Source: Pseudarthrobacter sp. GA104 (GTDB lineage Bacteria > Actinomycetota > Actinomycetes > Actinomycetales > Micrococcaceae). Taken from it: a stretch of 64,000 nucleotides of DNA. A program made the position numbers and the translations under genes. This document shows positions 26,772 through 36,391 of the stretch, in pieces. Each line of letters starts with the position of its first letter. The stretch's first letter is position 1. The notes below the pieces were generated by a model that was not told the DNA's origin, made no database searches, and worked only from the letters and a program-made list of their open reading frames with translations. Location of the stretch: positions 1,488,001 to 1,552,000 of the forward strand of contig NZ_WOWL01000001.1 of NCBI RefSeq assembly GCF_009741265.1. Direction: 5' to 3'.

Positions 26772-27369
26772 GAGCTGGGGGACGGCGATCTACTTTTGGA
26801 TCATCCCCGTGGTTCTCGGTGATGCCATCTTCCCGCCCGTTCCCTCCGAAATGGTGGTGATCACCGCCGGCGCCCTGTCCGCGGACGGACGCGCCAACGT
26901 CTTCCTGGTGGTAATACTCTCGGCGGTGGCCTCCTGGATCGGCGACATGGTGGTTTTCCAGCTCTTCCGGCGGCGGCTGAGCCACGTGCTGGACCGGTGG
27001 AAGTGGGGCCGGCGGGTCCACCAGGGCATCCACGAAGCCATCGCCAAAGCCGGCCGTTCGTCCACCTACGGGACCATCATCGGTGCCAGGTTTATCCCGG
27101 GCGGCCGGCTGGCCACCTCGGCCGCTGCCGGCATAGCCAACGTCTCCGCGCCGGGATTCAGCCTGTGCGCGGGCATCGGGGCAGTGCTGTGGGCATGCTG
27201 GCTGGTGGGCCTGGGCTACTTCACGGGCTCGGCAACCAAGCTGCCGTTTTGGGCCAGCTCGCTGATTGGAGTGGCGCTCGGCCTGGTGGTGGGCGCCGCC
27301 GTCGGCGTGATCGTGACCCGGCGGCGCGGCAGCCGGTCACCAGTGGAGGAACCGGGCCCTCTGGGCTGA
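26752..27369 (+). CDS. DedA family membrane protein
   Basis: A 205-residue DedA/SNARE-associated-family protein. The signatures are FPPVPSEMVVITAGAL (acidic residue on the re-entrant segment) and GARFIPGGRLATSAAAG (conserved Arg residues), followed by a final helix and basic tail. Members act in lipid-carrier (undecaprenyl phosphate) or phospholipid movement and in envelope stress tolerance. The ATG at 26752 is chosen because the upstream open frame lies inside the preceding gene. Confidence 0.9.
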   Translation: MDFGSAESWGTAIYFWIIPVVLGDAIFPPVPSEMVVITAGALSADGRANVFLVVILSAVASWIGDMVVFQLFRRRLSHVLDRWKWGRRVHQGIHEAIAKAGRSSTYGTIIGARFIPGGRLATSAAAGIANVSAPGFSLCAGIGAVLWACWLVGLGYFTGSATKLPFWASSLIGVALGLVVGAAVGVIVTRRRGSRSPVEEPGPLG

Positions 27370-27404
27370 GCGCTGGACGACACCGGGCCCAGTGGCAGCG
27401 GGTC

Positions 27405-27710
27405 CTACACGGGAGCCCAGCGGCCGCGGTTGCGGCGCAGCACCGTGAGCGAACCGGTGAGGGCAACGCGTTCGACGGCGTCCCGCATCATGGCTGCCGA
27501 TTCCCGCGCCCGCTGGTTCTCACCGCTGTACTCGGTGGCCTCCACGAGGAACCGCAGGTTCAGCTGCGGCACCCCGCCGGCAATCTGCAGCTGGTTCGAC
27601 TCCACATGGTGGCGGGTTCCCAGCGCTTCCACCGCAGCGTCCATCACGGCTTCAGGCGGGTTACCCGGCCGAAGTCCGGTGATCTTCAGGCGGGTCTGGA
27701 AGGAGGGCAT
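27405..27710 (-). CDS. small protein of unknown function
   Basis: A 101-residue soluble protein: MPSFQTRLKITGLRPG, a helical middle (PEAVMDAAVEALGTRH) and a RFLVEATEYSGENQRARES segment, ending in LRRNRGRWAPV. The beta-alpha-beta pattern suggests a ferredoxin-like fold. The ATG at 27710 is preceded by no strong site; a TTG at 27728 is an alternative start. No family recognised. Confidence 0.65.
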   Translation of the reverse strand: MPSFQTRLKITGLRPGNPPEAVMDAAVEALGTRHHVESNQLQIAGGVPQLNLRFLVEATEYSGENQRARESAAMMRDAVERVALTGSLTVLRRNRGRWAPV

Positions 27711-27851
27711 GCCTTCAACCCTAATCAATAGCCTGCGAAAAGCCCGTCCGGCAGTGGATCCAAATCACCCATGGCGGTCTCCGGTACGGCGGGGCTACAC
27801 TAGCCCCGCGGTCTCATCTTCAGTATCAACAACGAGAAAAGAAGACGGAAC

Positions 27852-28355
27852 ATGAGACGGAATATCCTTCGCGCTTTTGCCACCACATTTGCGGTCCTCC
27901 TGGCCTCGGTTTTGGGCATCAGTGCCGCTTCAGCAGGCTCGGGCCAGAGCGACCTGGCGGCGGTTCGCCAGGCCACGGTCCAGTACCGCAACGTTGACGC
28001 AGCCGTAATGGCCGGGTACGAGGCAGTGGGTGAATGTGTTCCAGGCATGGGCTTCCACTACGTCAACTTCAGCCAGTTCGGCCAGATGGACCCGCTGACC
28101 CCGGACGCACTGACGTACGCAGCCAACAGCGCGGGCCAACTCAGGCTGGTGGCCGCAGAATGGTTCAAGGTGGACGAGGACCAGGACCTGGGAACCGACA
28201 GCGACCGGCCCTCCATGTTTGGCAAGGACTTTGACGGCCCCATGCTGGGCCACGCCCCTGGCATGCCGATCCACTACGACCTCCACGCCTACCTCTGGCA
28301 GGGTAACCCGGACGGTGTGCTGGCAACCTACAACCCGAAGGTCCGCTGCCTGTAG
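27852..28355 (+). CDS. secreted protein of unknown function
   Basis: A 167-residue protein with a typical signal peptide (MRRNILRAFATTFAVLLASVLG, cleavage after SAASA). The mature part is compact and Trp/Tyr/His-rich, with GMGFHYVNFSQFG, HAPGMPIHYDLHAYLW and two Cys (GECVPG and the last-but-one residue), which may pair. Conserved-looking His and Asp residues hint at ligand or metal binding. I do not recognise a named family. Confidence 0.8.
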   Translation: MRRNILRAFATTFAVLLASVLGISAASAGSGQSDLAAVRQATVQYRNVDAAVMAGYEAVGECVPGMGFHYVNFSQFGQMDPLTPDALTYAANSAGQLRLVAAEWFKVDEDQDLGTDSDRPSMFGKDFDGPMLGHAPGMPIHYDLHAYLWQGNPDGVLATYNPKVRCL

Positions 28356-28378
28356 GGGCAGCAGCGGCCACTTACGGA

Positions 28379-28434
28379 TGCGCTATCACTTTTAGTTGCT
28401 TCCCGGCACGGGAGCAACTAAGAGTGATGGCGCA
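28379..28434. terminator. 56-base hairpin between convergent genes
   Basis: Arms 28379-28405 and 28409-28434 pair with two G-T wobbles and one bulged T around loop GCA. It fills most of the gap between the secreted-protein gene and the convergent ppc, and can serve both as terminator. It contains CTATCACTT, faintly like the repeat elements at 55293 and 60335. Confidence 0.75.
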
Positions 28435-28446
28435 ACGCCAGAACGC

Positions 28447-31269
28447 CTAGCCCGTGTTCCGGAGCCCGGCTGCCACGCCGTTGACGGTGATCAGCATGGC
28501 GCGCTGGAGGCGTTCGTCAATCTCGGCGCCGCTGATGCCATCAGCGGCTTCAGCCGCTTCAGCCCGGACGCGGCGCAGGAGCTCCACCTGCAGGTAGCTG
28601 ATGGGATCCAGGTATTGGTCCCGGATTTCGAGTGAACGCTTGAGCGTGGGCTGGGCATCCAGGAGCAGGTTCTCGCCGGTCAGCTTCTGCACCTCGGATA
28701 CTGTCAGCTCATACTCCTCCCGGATGGACCGGAAGATGTGATGCAGTTCCTCGGGGACGAGGGTGGAGACGTAGTAGCCGGCGATGTCCAGGTCCGTCTT
28801 GGCGAGGGTCATCTCCACGTTGGAGAGCACGGACCGGAAGAAATGCCAGTTCTCCCACATTTCCACGAGCTGCGCCGCGTTGCCGGCCTCGCGGGCCGCC
28901 TTGAGGCCGGAGCCCACGCCGAACCAGCCGGGGACGATCTGGCGGGACTGCGTCCAGCCGAACACCCAAGGGATGGCACGCAGGCCGCCGAGGCCCGCTC
29001 CGGAATCCGGCCGCTTGGACGGGCGGGAGCCGATGTTCAGCGAGCCCAGTTGCTCCACCGGGGTGGAGGCCATGAAGTAGGCCGGAAGGTCGGGGTTGTC
29101 GATCAGGTTCCGGTAGCGGTCGAAAGCGGCGTCGGAGATGGTCTCCATGACGTGCCCGTAGCGTTCCCGCTGGTCGGCGGAGGTGCGCGGGTCCTTGTGC
29201 AGGGCCGAGCCCTGCAGCACGGCGGCCAGGGACAGCTCAAGGTTTTCGCGGGCGAGCTCGGGCAGGGAGTATTTGTCCGAGATGACCTCGCCCTGCTCCG
29301 TGAACTTGATCTCGCCTTCCAGGACACCGTTGGGCTGCGCCAGGATGGCATCGTACGTGGGTCCGCCGCCGCGGCCCACAGACCCGCCGCGGCCATGGAA
29401 CAGGCGCACGCGCACGCCGTGCTTGGCGGCGACGTCCCGCAGCTTCCGCTGGGTCTTGTGGATTTCCCACTGGCTGGTCATCACGCCGGATTCCTTGTTG
29501 GAGTCCGAGTAGCCAAGCATGACTTCCTGGACGTCCCCGCGCAGGCGCACCAGTTCGCGGTAGGAGGGATCGGACAGCAGCTGGTCAACGATCTCCGCGG
29601 AGGCCCGCAGCTCCTCAACGGTCTCCAGCAGGGGCGCGAACCCGAGCCTGGCGTAGGGCTTCTCGCCAAAGAGGTTCACCAGGCCGGCCTCACGGGCCAG
29701 GACGGCCGCGGCAAGGACGTCGTCGGCGCCGCGGGTCATGGAGATGATGTAGGTCTCGATGACGTCCGGGCCGTACATGCGCAGGGCGCGGCGGATCTCA
29801 CGGAAGACGTCGTACGTGCCGTCAGCGGCGCCGTCGAGCTTGATCGGGTGCCCGGACAGCGGCCGGCGCGAGGCGAGCTCGGAACCGAGCACCTCAAAGC
29901 GTTCCTCGCGGCTGAGTTCCGCATAGCGCAGGCCGGGGCCGCCCAGGCGGTCCATCAGCTGGCCAACGGCGTCATGGTGGTGGTCGGCGTGCTCGCGGAT
30001 GTCCAGGGTTGCCAGGTGGAGTCCGAACGAGGCGATGGCGCGGCGCACCCGGGCCAGTGCGCCGTCGGCAGCCAACGACGCCGAGTGGTTGCGGAGGGAG
30101 AGCTCCACCAGTTCCAGGTCCGCCAGGAGCTCGCCGGTGCCGCTGTAGTCGCGGCCGTGTTCGTGGTGCGAGCCCGCCGCCACCCGCTTGCCGGTGTTGA
30201 TCAGCTTGGCCTTGATGCAGGTCAGCTTCAGCCGGTAGGGCTCCTGGGCGTTGAGCTCCAGCACCCGCTTATCCAGGCCGGGCAGTTTCTGCAGGTCGGC
30301 CTCGATGGATTCCAGCAACTCCGGGTCCGCCCCCGCGAGCGCGGTGGAGTTGGAAAGGATGGAGATCAGTTCGTCGATCATGCCGATGCTGATGCGGACC
30401 GCATGCTGGTTCTGGATCTGCAGGATCTCCCGGGTGACCGCGGCGGTGACGTTGGGGTTGCCGTCCCGGTCGCCGCCGATCCATGAGCCGAAGCGGATGG
30501 GGGCGTCCTGGGATGCAAGGGTTACGCCGTGCTCGCCCAGCAGGTCGGAGAATTCGCTCAGCATCTCCGGCATTGCGTCGGTGAGGATGCTGCCCAGGTA
30601 ATAGATGGCGTTGCGGGCCTCGTCCACCGGCGTGGGCCGAACCTGGCGGAGTTCGTCCGTCTGCCACATCTGGTCGATGATTTCGGCCAGCTGGCGGTCC
30701 TGGCGCCGGCGTGCAGTGGTGCCCTCTGCGGTGGGCCGGGCCAGCACGTCGGAGAGCTTGCGGATCTTGTCCAGCACGGACCGGCGCGAGGCTTCGGTGG
30801 GGTGGGCGGTGAAGATGGGGCGGACGTCCAGCCCGTTGACCACTTCCTGCAGCACCGCCGGTCCGGCCTGGTCAGCGATGTCGGCAACCGTCTTGGCCAG
30901 CCAGCCGTCCTTTTCAGCGCGCGTGCGCAGCCCCCGCACCCGGTGGACCTGTTCGGCGGCGTTGGCGAGGTGGAAGTAGAAAGCGAAGGCCCGGACCAGG
31001 TCGGTGGCCTGCCCGATGGGCAGGGAGCCCAGGAGCTCGCGGACCTGGGCCACGACGTCGTGCGCGCTCCAGGGACCGGTGGCGTCCGCACCGCCGCGGG
31101 CCGCTTCCTTGGACTCCTTGGTGAGGAGGCGCACCTGCTCCACCAGGTCAAGGAGCTCAGGTCCGTGCTGGCGGACCAGCGATTCTCCCAGCAGGGTGGA
31201 GACGCGACGGACGTCTGCCCTCAGTTCGGAGGCAAGATCGGTTTCGGGATTCGTTGCAGTGTGAGCCAT
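28447..31269 (-). CDS. ppc: phosphoenolpyruvate carboxylase
   Basis: A 940-residue enzyme that carboxylates PEP to oxaloacetate, the anaplerotic feed of the TCA cycle. Active-site motifs are all present: [11 protein letters not shown] with the catalytic His, [12 protein letters not shown], and the glycine loop [14 protein letters not shown]. Length is close to other actinobacterial enzymes. The ATG at 31269 gives the normal N terminus; a longer frame upstream has no counterpart in the family. It complements the glyoxylate shunt genes at the end of the window. Confidence 0.97.
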   Translation of the reverse strand: MAHTATNPETDLASELRADVRRVSTLLGESLVRQHGPELLDLVEQVRLLTKESKEAARGGADATGPWSAHDVVAQVRELLGSLPIGQATDLVRAFAFYFHLANAAEQVHRVRGLRTRAEKDGWLAKTVADIADQAGPAVLQEVVNGLDVRPIFTAHPTEASRRSVLDKIRKLSDVLARPTAEGTTARRRQDRQLAEIIDQMWQTDELRQVRPTPVDEARNAIYYLGSILTDAMPEMLSEFSDLLGEHGVTLASQDAPIRFGSWIGGDRDGNPNVTAAVTREILQIQNQHAVRISIGMIDELISILSNSTALAGADPELLESIEADLQKLPGLDKRVLELNAQEPYRLKLTCIKAKLINTGKRVAAGSHHEHGRDYSGTGELLADLELVELSLRNHSASLAADGALARVRRAIASFGLHLATLDIREHADHHHDAVGQLMDRLGGPGLRYAELSREERFEVLGSELASRRPLSGHPIKLDGAADGTYDVFREIRRALRMYGPDVIETYIISMTRGADDVLAAAVLAREAGLVNLFGEKPYARLGFAPLLETVEELRASAEIVDQLLSDPSYRELVRLRGDVQEVMLGYSDSNKESGVMTSQWEIHKTQRKLRDVAAKHGVRVRLFHGRGGSVGRGGGPTYDAILAQPNGVLEGEIKFTEQGEVISDKYSLPELARENLELSLAAVLQGSALHKDPRTSADQRERYGHVMETISDAAFDRYRNLIDNPDLPAYFMASTPVEQLGSLNIGSRPSKRPDSGAGLGGLRAIPWVFGWTQSRQIVPGWFGVGSGLKAAREAGNAAQLVEMWENWHFFRSVLSNVEMTLAKTDLDIAGYYVSTLVPEELHHIFRSIREEYELTVSEVQKLTGENLLLDAQPTLKRSLEIRDQYLDPISYLQVELLRRVRAEAAEAADGISGAEIDERLQRAMLITVNGVAAGLRNTG

Positions 31270-31381
31270 GGAAACTATCTTTCGAGGGTTCGGACTTGGC
31301 TCGTACACTGCGCTGGATACTGTGAGCCACGTAACTAGCTAAAGATGCTACCCGCACTTCGGCGGCATAGGGGAATCCGTC

Positions 31382-31927
31382 TCAGATAATGTCGTGCGCT
31401 TGGTAACCTACGTGCCGCTTGACGAGTTCGAGCTCCTTCCGGAGTTGCTCAACTTCAGACTTATAGCCTGTGAATTCTGCCTTGAGCCGCTTGGCGGCCC
31501 TGGCGGTGACTACCATGGCCACCAGCGCCAGGGGCACCGAAAGCGCGAGCGCCCAGCCCGCGGCAACAAAGAAATCCAGCGCCACCGGCAACGCGGACCG
31601 GAAGTCCACGAACTCGTTGATGCCGTCGGTAACGCCGCCCAGCATCCCTTCCAGCGGTTCCAGGAACTGCCCCACCATCGGTGCGTCAGTGAGCGGAGGC
31701 GGGCTCAGTTTTGACTGCTGGTCACCGCCCCAGCGGCCGTCGCCCAGGTGGTTCAGGACGTAGATCCCCGCACCGGCACTGGCTGCCATGAACACCACCA
31801 GGGCTGCCAGACCCGCCAGGTCGGGCCGCCGCGGCCGCCACAGGAGGATTGCCACGCCGACTGTTACTGCCGTGATCCAGGTCAGGGCCTTGAGCCATTC
31901 GGTGCTTACTCCAGCAAGTATGTCCAC
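31382..31927 (-). CDS. membrane protein with C-terminal coiled coil
   Basis: A 181-residue protein from a GTG start. Two N-terminal helices (about residues 15-30 and 38-60) are followed by an extracytoplasmic loop, a third helix (FFVAAGWALALSVPLALVAMVV), and a charged heptad-like tail (RLKAEFTGYKSEVEQLRKEL). Function unknown; the tail suggests oligomerisation or partner binding. Confidence 0.7.
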   Translation of the reverse strand: MDILAGVSTEWLKALTWITAVTVGVAILLWRPRRPDLAGLAALVVFMAASAGAGIYVLNHLGDGRWGGDQQSKLSPPPLTDAPMVGQFLEPLEGMLGGVTDGINEFVDFRSALPVALDFFVAAGWALALSVPLALVAMVVTARAAKRLKAEFTGYKSEVEQLRKELELVKRHVGYQAHDII

Positions 31928-32022
31928 GCCACCTATTCAACAGGGCGGACCGTATCAAAGTGGAATGAACGCCGGCGCGGTGCGGTTGTAGGGTATGGCA
32001 ATCCGACCGTGTGAAAGGAACC

Positions 32023-32874
32023 ATGGGCACCCTCCCCGCAGCCAAGGTGGAGCGCTGGCAGCGCTTCCGCGACAACCGCAACAAAGCCCTCGCCGCCCGC
32101 CACGGCTGGCTGACCCTCACCTCGTTCCAGTGGCTTGAGGACTCCCCCGCCGCCGTCGAACTTGCTCCCGGGCTCTGGTCGACGGACGGAACGACGGCGG
32201 AACTCACCGCGGTGCCCGCCGACGGCCTGTCCCTGGTGGAGTCAGGGGAACCGGTGTCCGGGACGATTTCCGCGGCCCTCGCCGATGAGGAGTCGCTGAT
32301 GTGGGTGCAGTTCGGCGGACCAGGCGGGGACCAGGTGGTGGTGGAACTGGCCATGCGGGCGGGGCACTATGCCATCCGCACCCGCGATTCGGCCTCCCCC
32401 GTGCTCACCGGATTCGCTGGCGTGCCAACGTTCGACTACAACCCGGAGTGGGAGGTGGCGGGCAGGTTCGAACCCTATCCCCGGCCCGTGGACGTGCCGA
32501 TCGCCACGGCCAACCCCCTGGTGGACGGCATCCACCGCACAGTGGGTGAAGTGGTGTTCCGCGTCCCCGGCAGCGCCCACGAGTGCCGGCTGCAGGCGGA
32601 GGAGGAAAAACTCGGGGCACTGACCGTCACTTTCCATGACGAAACCAACGGCGCCGCCCCGCCGGGACAAACAGCTGACTGGCGCAAGCTGTCCTTGCCT
32701 CGGCCCCGAACGGATTCATCCGGAAATGCGACCGTGGTGCTGGATTTCAACCGCGCCATCAACTATCCCAGCGCCTTCACCCCGTACGGCACGTGCCCCA
32801 TGCCGGTGCGGAACAATTCGCTGGACGTGCGCGTGGAGGCCGGCGAGAAGCTTCCGTACACCCGCGAGGATTAG
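32023..32874 (+). CDS. DUF1684 family protein
   Basis: A 283-residue cytosolic protein matching DUF1684: ERWQRFRDNRNKALAARHGW near the N terminus, and LDFNRAINYPSAFTPYGTCPMP near the end, the strongest family signature. No enzymatic activity is established. The ATG at 32023 follows GAAAGGAA; a GTG four codons earlier is less well placed. Its TAG stop overlaps the TAA of the convergent acyl-CoA dehydrogenase gene (32871-32874). Confidence 0.88.
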   Translation: MGTLPAAKVERWQRFRDNRNKALAARHGWLTLTSFQWLEDSPAAVELAPGLWSTDGTTAELTAVPADGLSLVESGEPVSGTISAALADEESLMWVQFGGPGGDQVVVELAMRAGHYAIRTRDSASPVLTGFAGVPTFDYNPEWEVAGRFEPYPRPVDVPIATANPLVDGIHRTVGEVVFRVPGSAHECRLQAEEEKLGALTVTFHDETNGAAPPGQTADWRKLSLPRPRTDSSGNATVVLDFNRAINYPSAFTPYGTCPMPVRNNSLDVRVEAGEKLPYTRED

Positions 32875-34076
32875 GCGATGGCCGAAACCCCGGTGATGGC
32901 GCGGCCCGCAATCAGGGTGTTGACCTCGAAGGACCCCTCGTAGGTGTAAATGGCCTCGGCGTCGGAGAAGATCTTGGCCATGCGGTAATCGGTCACAATG
33001 CCGTTGCCGCCCAGGATGGACCTGCCCATTGCCACAGTTTCCCTCATCCGCGCGCTCAGGTATGACTTCGCGAGCGCCACCTGCGGCATGTCCGCGGCGC
33101 CGTCATCCTGCAGCCGCGCGAGGGCGGCCATCATGCCCATGCTCGCCACGGCGTTGCCCAGCATCGTCACGAGCTGCTGCTGGATCAGCTGGAACTGGGC
33201 CAGCGGGCGGCCGAACTGCCTGCGTTCCAGGGCGTACTGCCGGGCGACGTCGAAGGCGGCCAGCTGCTGGCCCACGGCCTGCCAGGCGACCATGATCCGC
33301 GAGCCCCGCAGCAGCTCCTTGGTGTCCTCGAAGCTGCTGACGGACGCGAACCGGTCCGCCTCGGCCACGCGGACGTCCGCCAGGAGGATGTCCGCGTTCT
33401 GCACCGTCCGCAGGGCAATCTTGTTCTCGATCCGGGTGCGCGTGACGCCCGGCAACGTGGCGTCCACTATGAACCCCCGGACCGACCCGTCCGCCTCATC
33501 CAGCGACCACACCAGCATGTAGTCGCAGAACGTCCCGTTGCCGATCCACCGCTTGGCGCCGTTCAGCACCCAGGCATCACCGTCGTCGTCCGCCTCGCCT
33601 GTCGCAGAGGAGATGCGCCTGGCCCGCGTCTCCATGCCGCCCGCCACGTCCGAGCCGTGGTTGGGCTCAGTCAGGGCGAAGGCACCCGTGATGCGCAATT
33701 CCGAGGCGTCCGCCAGCAGCCGCTGCTTCTGGTCCGCGGACCCGAAGTCGTACAGGGCCTGGACAAACAGATCGTGGTGGACCAGGAAGAAAGTGGCAAT
33801 CGAGGTGTCCACGCGCGTCATCTCGGCGATGACCAGGCCGGCGAACAGGTTGCTGTAGCCGCGCTGGGCGGGCGTGCTGAGTTCAAGGGCAGCCAGTTTG
33901 GGCAGGATGTGCGCGGGGAACTCGGCCTTGTTCCACCAGTCCCCTGCGTACGGCGCAATCTCGGCGGCCAGGAAATCCCGCAGTTCGGCGAGCTTGTCCC
34001 GTTCCTTTTGGCCCAGGAGGGATTCAAAGGCGAAGAAGTCCGCTGAGGGCAGCTCGGGCTGTGTTTCCATGCTCAC
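32871..34076 (-). CDS. acyl-CoA dehydrogenase, glutaryl-CoA-dehydrogenase-like
   Basis: A 401-residue flavoenzyme that desaturates or decarboxylates an acyl-Co[21 protein letters not shown] is the FAD/substrate signature, and [19 protein letters not shown] holds the catalytic Glu in the glutaryl-CoA-dehydrogenase-like position. The GTG start overlaps the SDR stop (GTGA); an ATG two codons later is possible. Paired with the SDR it suggests breakdown of a short or branched acyl-CoA; substrate inferred only. Confidence 0.9.
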   Translation of the reverse strand: MSMETQPELPSADFFAFESLLGQKERDKLAELRDFLAAEIAPYAGDWWNKAEFPAHILPKLAALELSTPAQRGYSNLFAGLVIAEMTRVDTSIATFFLVHHDLFVQALYDFGSADQKQRLLADASELRITGAFALTEPNHGSDVAGGMETRARRISSATGEADDDGDAWVLNGAKRWIGNGTFCDYMLVWSLDEADGSVRGFIVDATLPGVTRTRIENKIALRTVQNADILLADVRVAEADRFASVSSFEDTKELLRGSRIMVAWQAVGQQLAAFDVARQYALERRQFGRPLAQFQLIQQQLVTMLGNAVASMGMMAALARLQDDGAADMPQVALAKSYLSARMRETVAMGRSILGGNGIVTDYRMAKIFSDAEAIYTYEGSFEVNTLIAGRAITGVSAIA

Positions 34077-34867
34077 TTCGGGCCCATCCGGATGGCGCCG
34101 TCCAGGCGGATGGTTTCCCCGTTCAGCATGGCGTTGTCCACGATGTGCGCCACCAGGTTCGCGTACTCGCCGGGCCTGCCCAGCCGTGACGGATGCGGCA
34201 CCTGCGCGCCCAGGGAGTCTTGCGCCTCCCGCGGCAGGCCGGCCATCATGGGCGTCTCAAAAATGCCTGGCGCGATGGTGACCACCCGGACCAGCGAGCG
34301 GGCCAGTTCCCGGGCGATTGGCAGCGTCATGGCCGCCACCGCGCCCTTGGAGGCCGCATACGCCGGCTGGCCGATCTGGCCCTCGAAGGCCGCGACCGAG
34401 GCGGTGTTGATGATCACGCCGCGCTCGGGCCCGCCCAGCACCGTGGTGGCCGGCTCGGTGGCTGCCATCGCTGCCGCTGCGAGGCGCAGCACGTTGAAGG
34501 TGCCGATGAGGTTCACCTGGATGACCCGGTTGAAGGCCTCGAGCGGAAGCACGCCGTCCCGGCCCAGGACCTTTCCGGGGGTGGCGATCCCGGCGCAGTT
34601 CACCACGATCCGCAGCGGGCCAAGGCTGCCCGCGGCGGCGACGGCGGCCTGGACCTCGGACTCGCTGGTCACGTCCGCGGGTGAAAAGACGGCCGACCTG
34701 CCTGGAGCGCCGGCCGCGTTCAGTTCTTCTGCGAGGGCAGCCCCTGCCGACGACGGGAGGTCAACCAGCACCACGGAAGCGCCGTCGTCGAACAGGCGCC
34801 GGGCTGTTGCCGCCCCCAGGCCGGAGGCACCCCCGGCCACCAGCGCCACAGTGCCGTTGACGTCCAT
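34073..34867 (-). CDS. SDR family 3-hydroxyacyl-CoA dehydrogenase-like
   Basis: A 264-residue short-chain dehydrogenase resembling HSD10-type 3-hydroxyacyl-CoA dehydrogenases. It has the NAD motif [16 protein letters not shown], the acidic residue VLVDLPS that selects [13 protein letters not shown], and the catalytic YAASK. AAGGAGG stands 5 bases before the ATG. It is first in a two-gene operon with the acyl-CoA dehydrogenase. Confidence 0.9.
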   Translation of the reverse strand: MDVNGTVALVAGGASGLGAATARRLFDDGASVVLVDLPSSAGAALAEELNAAGAPGRSAVFSPADVTSESEVQAAVAAAGSLGPLRIVVNCAGIATPGKVLGRDGVLPLEAFNRVIQVNLIGTFNVLRLAAAAMAATEPATTVLGGPERGVIINTASVAAFEGQIGQPAYAASKGAVAAMTLPIARELARSLVRVVTIAPGIFETPMMAGLPREAQDSLGAQVPHPSRLGRPGEYANLVAHIVDNAMLNGETIRLDGAIRMGPK

Positions 34868-34916
34868 ACATCCTCCTTGATGCGCGTCCCCCACGGCAGG
34901 CCGGCCGCGGAGGTTA

Positions 34917-34932
34917 GTTAGTGAATGTTAAC
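34917..34932. promoter_or_regulatory. candidate operator for the SDR/acyl-CoA dehydrogenase operon
   Basis: GTTA-N8-TAAC (34917-34932) within an AT-rich patch between the divergent SDR and GH76 genes, 50 bases upstream of the SDR start. The pattern fits TetR-type regulators of acyl-CoA catabolism. No regulator gene adjoins it, so this is tentative. Confidence 0.4.
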
Positions 34933-35003
34933 TGAAATACGCGAGGCCTGCATCACCGGGGCCCTTCCTGGCCGGCTGGAGGAAGCGGGCTAGGGTGGGA
35001 TCC

Positions 35004-36227
35004 ATGACGCGTCCGGAGCCCGCCCCTGACCGCCAGGATCTTTCCCACTGGCACGGCAGGGCAAATGAAGCTGCACGATCGGTGACCACGCTCTTCGGCA
35101 GGAGGCTGCTGTTCCTGCCGGGCACCCATCTCGGCGCCGTGCAGTGGCCCCCACCTTCCTGGCGCAGGGATCCGAAGGGCGCACTCCCGGGCCCCTGGCA
35201 TTACTGGTGGCAGGCCCATTACGTTGACTGCCTGGTTGATGCAGGGCGGCGGGAACTCGGCTACGGCGCCACCCCGGCCGCGCGGTTCAACGGCCCGGAA
35301 CACCCCAGCGCCGGGCGGCTCGCCTCCCGCCTGGTCACCGGCATCCGGCTGCGGAACGCTTTCACGTTCGTCAACAGCTATTACGACGACATGGCCTGGC
35401 TGGCGCTTGCCACCCACCGGCTCGACAAGCTGGCCGAGGAGACCCGCAGGCCGGGGCGCGGGCGCAACGCGCGCGTCCGGAAGTCCCTCACCCTCCAGTT
35501 CGACGCCGCGTGCACCGCCGACCTGGGCGGCGGCGCTTTCTGGAGCAAGGCGCGGGATTTCAAGAACACCCCGGCCACGGCGCCGGTCGCCCTCTACTTC
35601 GCCCGGACGGGCAGCCCCGGGAAGGCACAGGCGCTGCTGGACTGGCTGGGGGCCACCCTCTTCGACCCGGACCAGGGCCTGTACCTTGACGGGGCGCGGC
35701 TGAATGCGGCCGGCGAAGTGGTGCTTGAACGGGCGGTCTACACCTACAACCAGGGCCCCGTCCTGGGCGCCCTCCTGGAACAGGGCGGGGAGGCGAACCT
35801 TGCCCGGGCAGCAGTCGTGGTGGAGGCGGTGGACCAGCTGCTGACGGTGCCGGCCCCCACCGGCGCACAAACCCCCGGCGAGGGCCGCGTCCTGCGGTGC
35901 GAAGGCACGGGCGACGGCGGCCTGTTCACCGGGATCCTCTGCCGCTACCTCGCGCTGGCGGCCGCCGACGCCCGGCTGTCCCCGCAGACCCGCAGCACCG
36001 CCGCCACGCTGGTGGCCGATACTGCGGGCGCCTTCTGGGCCGGTCGGCGCCCCGCGGAAGCCGGCCCGGCCGCCGGAAGGAACGGCGCAAGCATCTTCTC
36101 CGTACATGCCGCCAAGCCGGCACGGGAAACCTGCCCCGCGGGCACCGCCGTCGAACTTTCCACCCAGCTGCAGGCATGGATGGCTTTGGAGGCCGCAGCA
36201 ACCCTCCCGGACAGCGCGGGCAATTAG
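35004..36227 (+). CDS. glycoside hydrolase family 76-like protein
   Basis: A 407-residue all-alpha barrel protein of the GH76 type (alpha-1,6-mannanases). NSYYDDMAWLALA carries the paired Asp that acts in catalysis in this family; TYNQGPVLGALL and EGTGDGGLFTGILCRYL are further conserved segments. No signal peptide is seen, so it appears cytosolic, unlike secreted fungal-mannan-degrading members. TAGGGT plus seven bases precedes the ATG, suggesting a leaderless message. Confidence 0.85.
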   Translation: MTRPEPAPDRQDLSHWHGRANEAARSVTTLFGRRLLFLPGTHLGAVQWPPPSWRRDPKGALPGPWHYWWQAHYVDCLVDAGRRELGYGATPAARFNGPEHPSAGRLASRLVTGIRLRNAFTFVNSYYDDMAWLALATHRLDKLAEETRRPGRGRNARVRKSLTLQFDAACTADLGGGAFWSKARDFKNTPATAPVALYFARTGSPGKAQALLDWLGATLFDPDQGLYLDGARLNAAGEVVLERAVYTYNQGPVLGALLEQGGEANLARAAVVVEAVDQLLTVPAPTGAQTPGEGRVLRCEGTGDGGLFTGILCRYLALAAADARLSPQTRSTAATLVADTAGAFWAGRRPAEAGPAAGRNGASIFSVHAAKPARETCPAGTAVELSTQLQAWMALEAAATLPDSAGN

Positions 36228-36251
36228 GGCACGCAACAGTTCCGTAATTGT

Positions 36252-36267
36252 TGTGATCCTGCTCACA
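36252..36267. promoter_or_regulatory. Crp/GlxR-type operator, perfect consensus
   Basis: TGTGATCCTGCTCACA matches TGTGA-N6-TCACA exactly. It lies 140 bases upstream of the Fe(III) binding-protein gene and 23 bases upstream of the IdeR box, a position suited to activation by a cAMP-responsive Crp-family regulator. Confidence 0.7.
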
Positions 36268-36290
36268 TAAGGTCATTGTGGTTTGGTGGC

Positions 36291-36309
36291 TTAGGTATGG
36301 CTAACCTAC
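36291..36309. promoter_or_regulatory. IdeR/DtxR iron box
   Basis: TTAGGTATGGCTAACCTAC matches the 19-base DtxR/IdeR consensus (TTAGGTTAGGCTAACCTAA) at 16 positions. It stands about 80 bases before the iron-transport operon, so the operon is very likely repressed by iron-loaded IdeR. Confidence 0.85.
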
Positions 36310-36391
36310 GCTTTTTCACGTAGGCCTCCCGAATCCCCCGGCCCATGAGGACTCCGGTCCCGTTGACTTTTTCCCAGAAAGCAGCCCCTCA

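Noticed and set aside
28738..30486. 582-codon open frame opposite ppc
   Set aside because: Antisense to a confident phosphoenolpyruvate carboxylase gene; composition reflects the complementary codon bias only.
34953..36266. 437-codon minus-strand frame opposite the GH76 gene
   Set aside because: The plus-strand reading has the YYDDMAW catalytic motif and a leaderless start; the minus reading has no family features.
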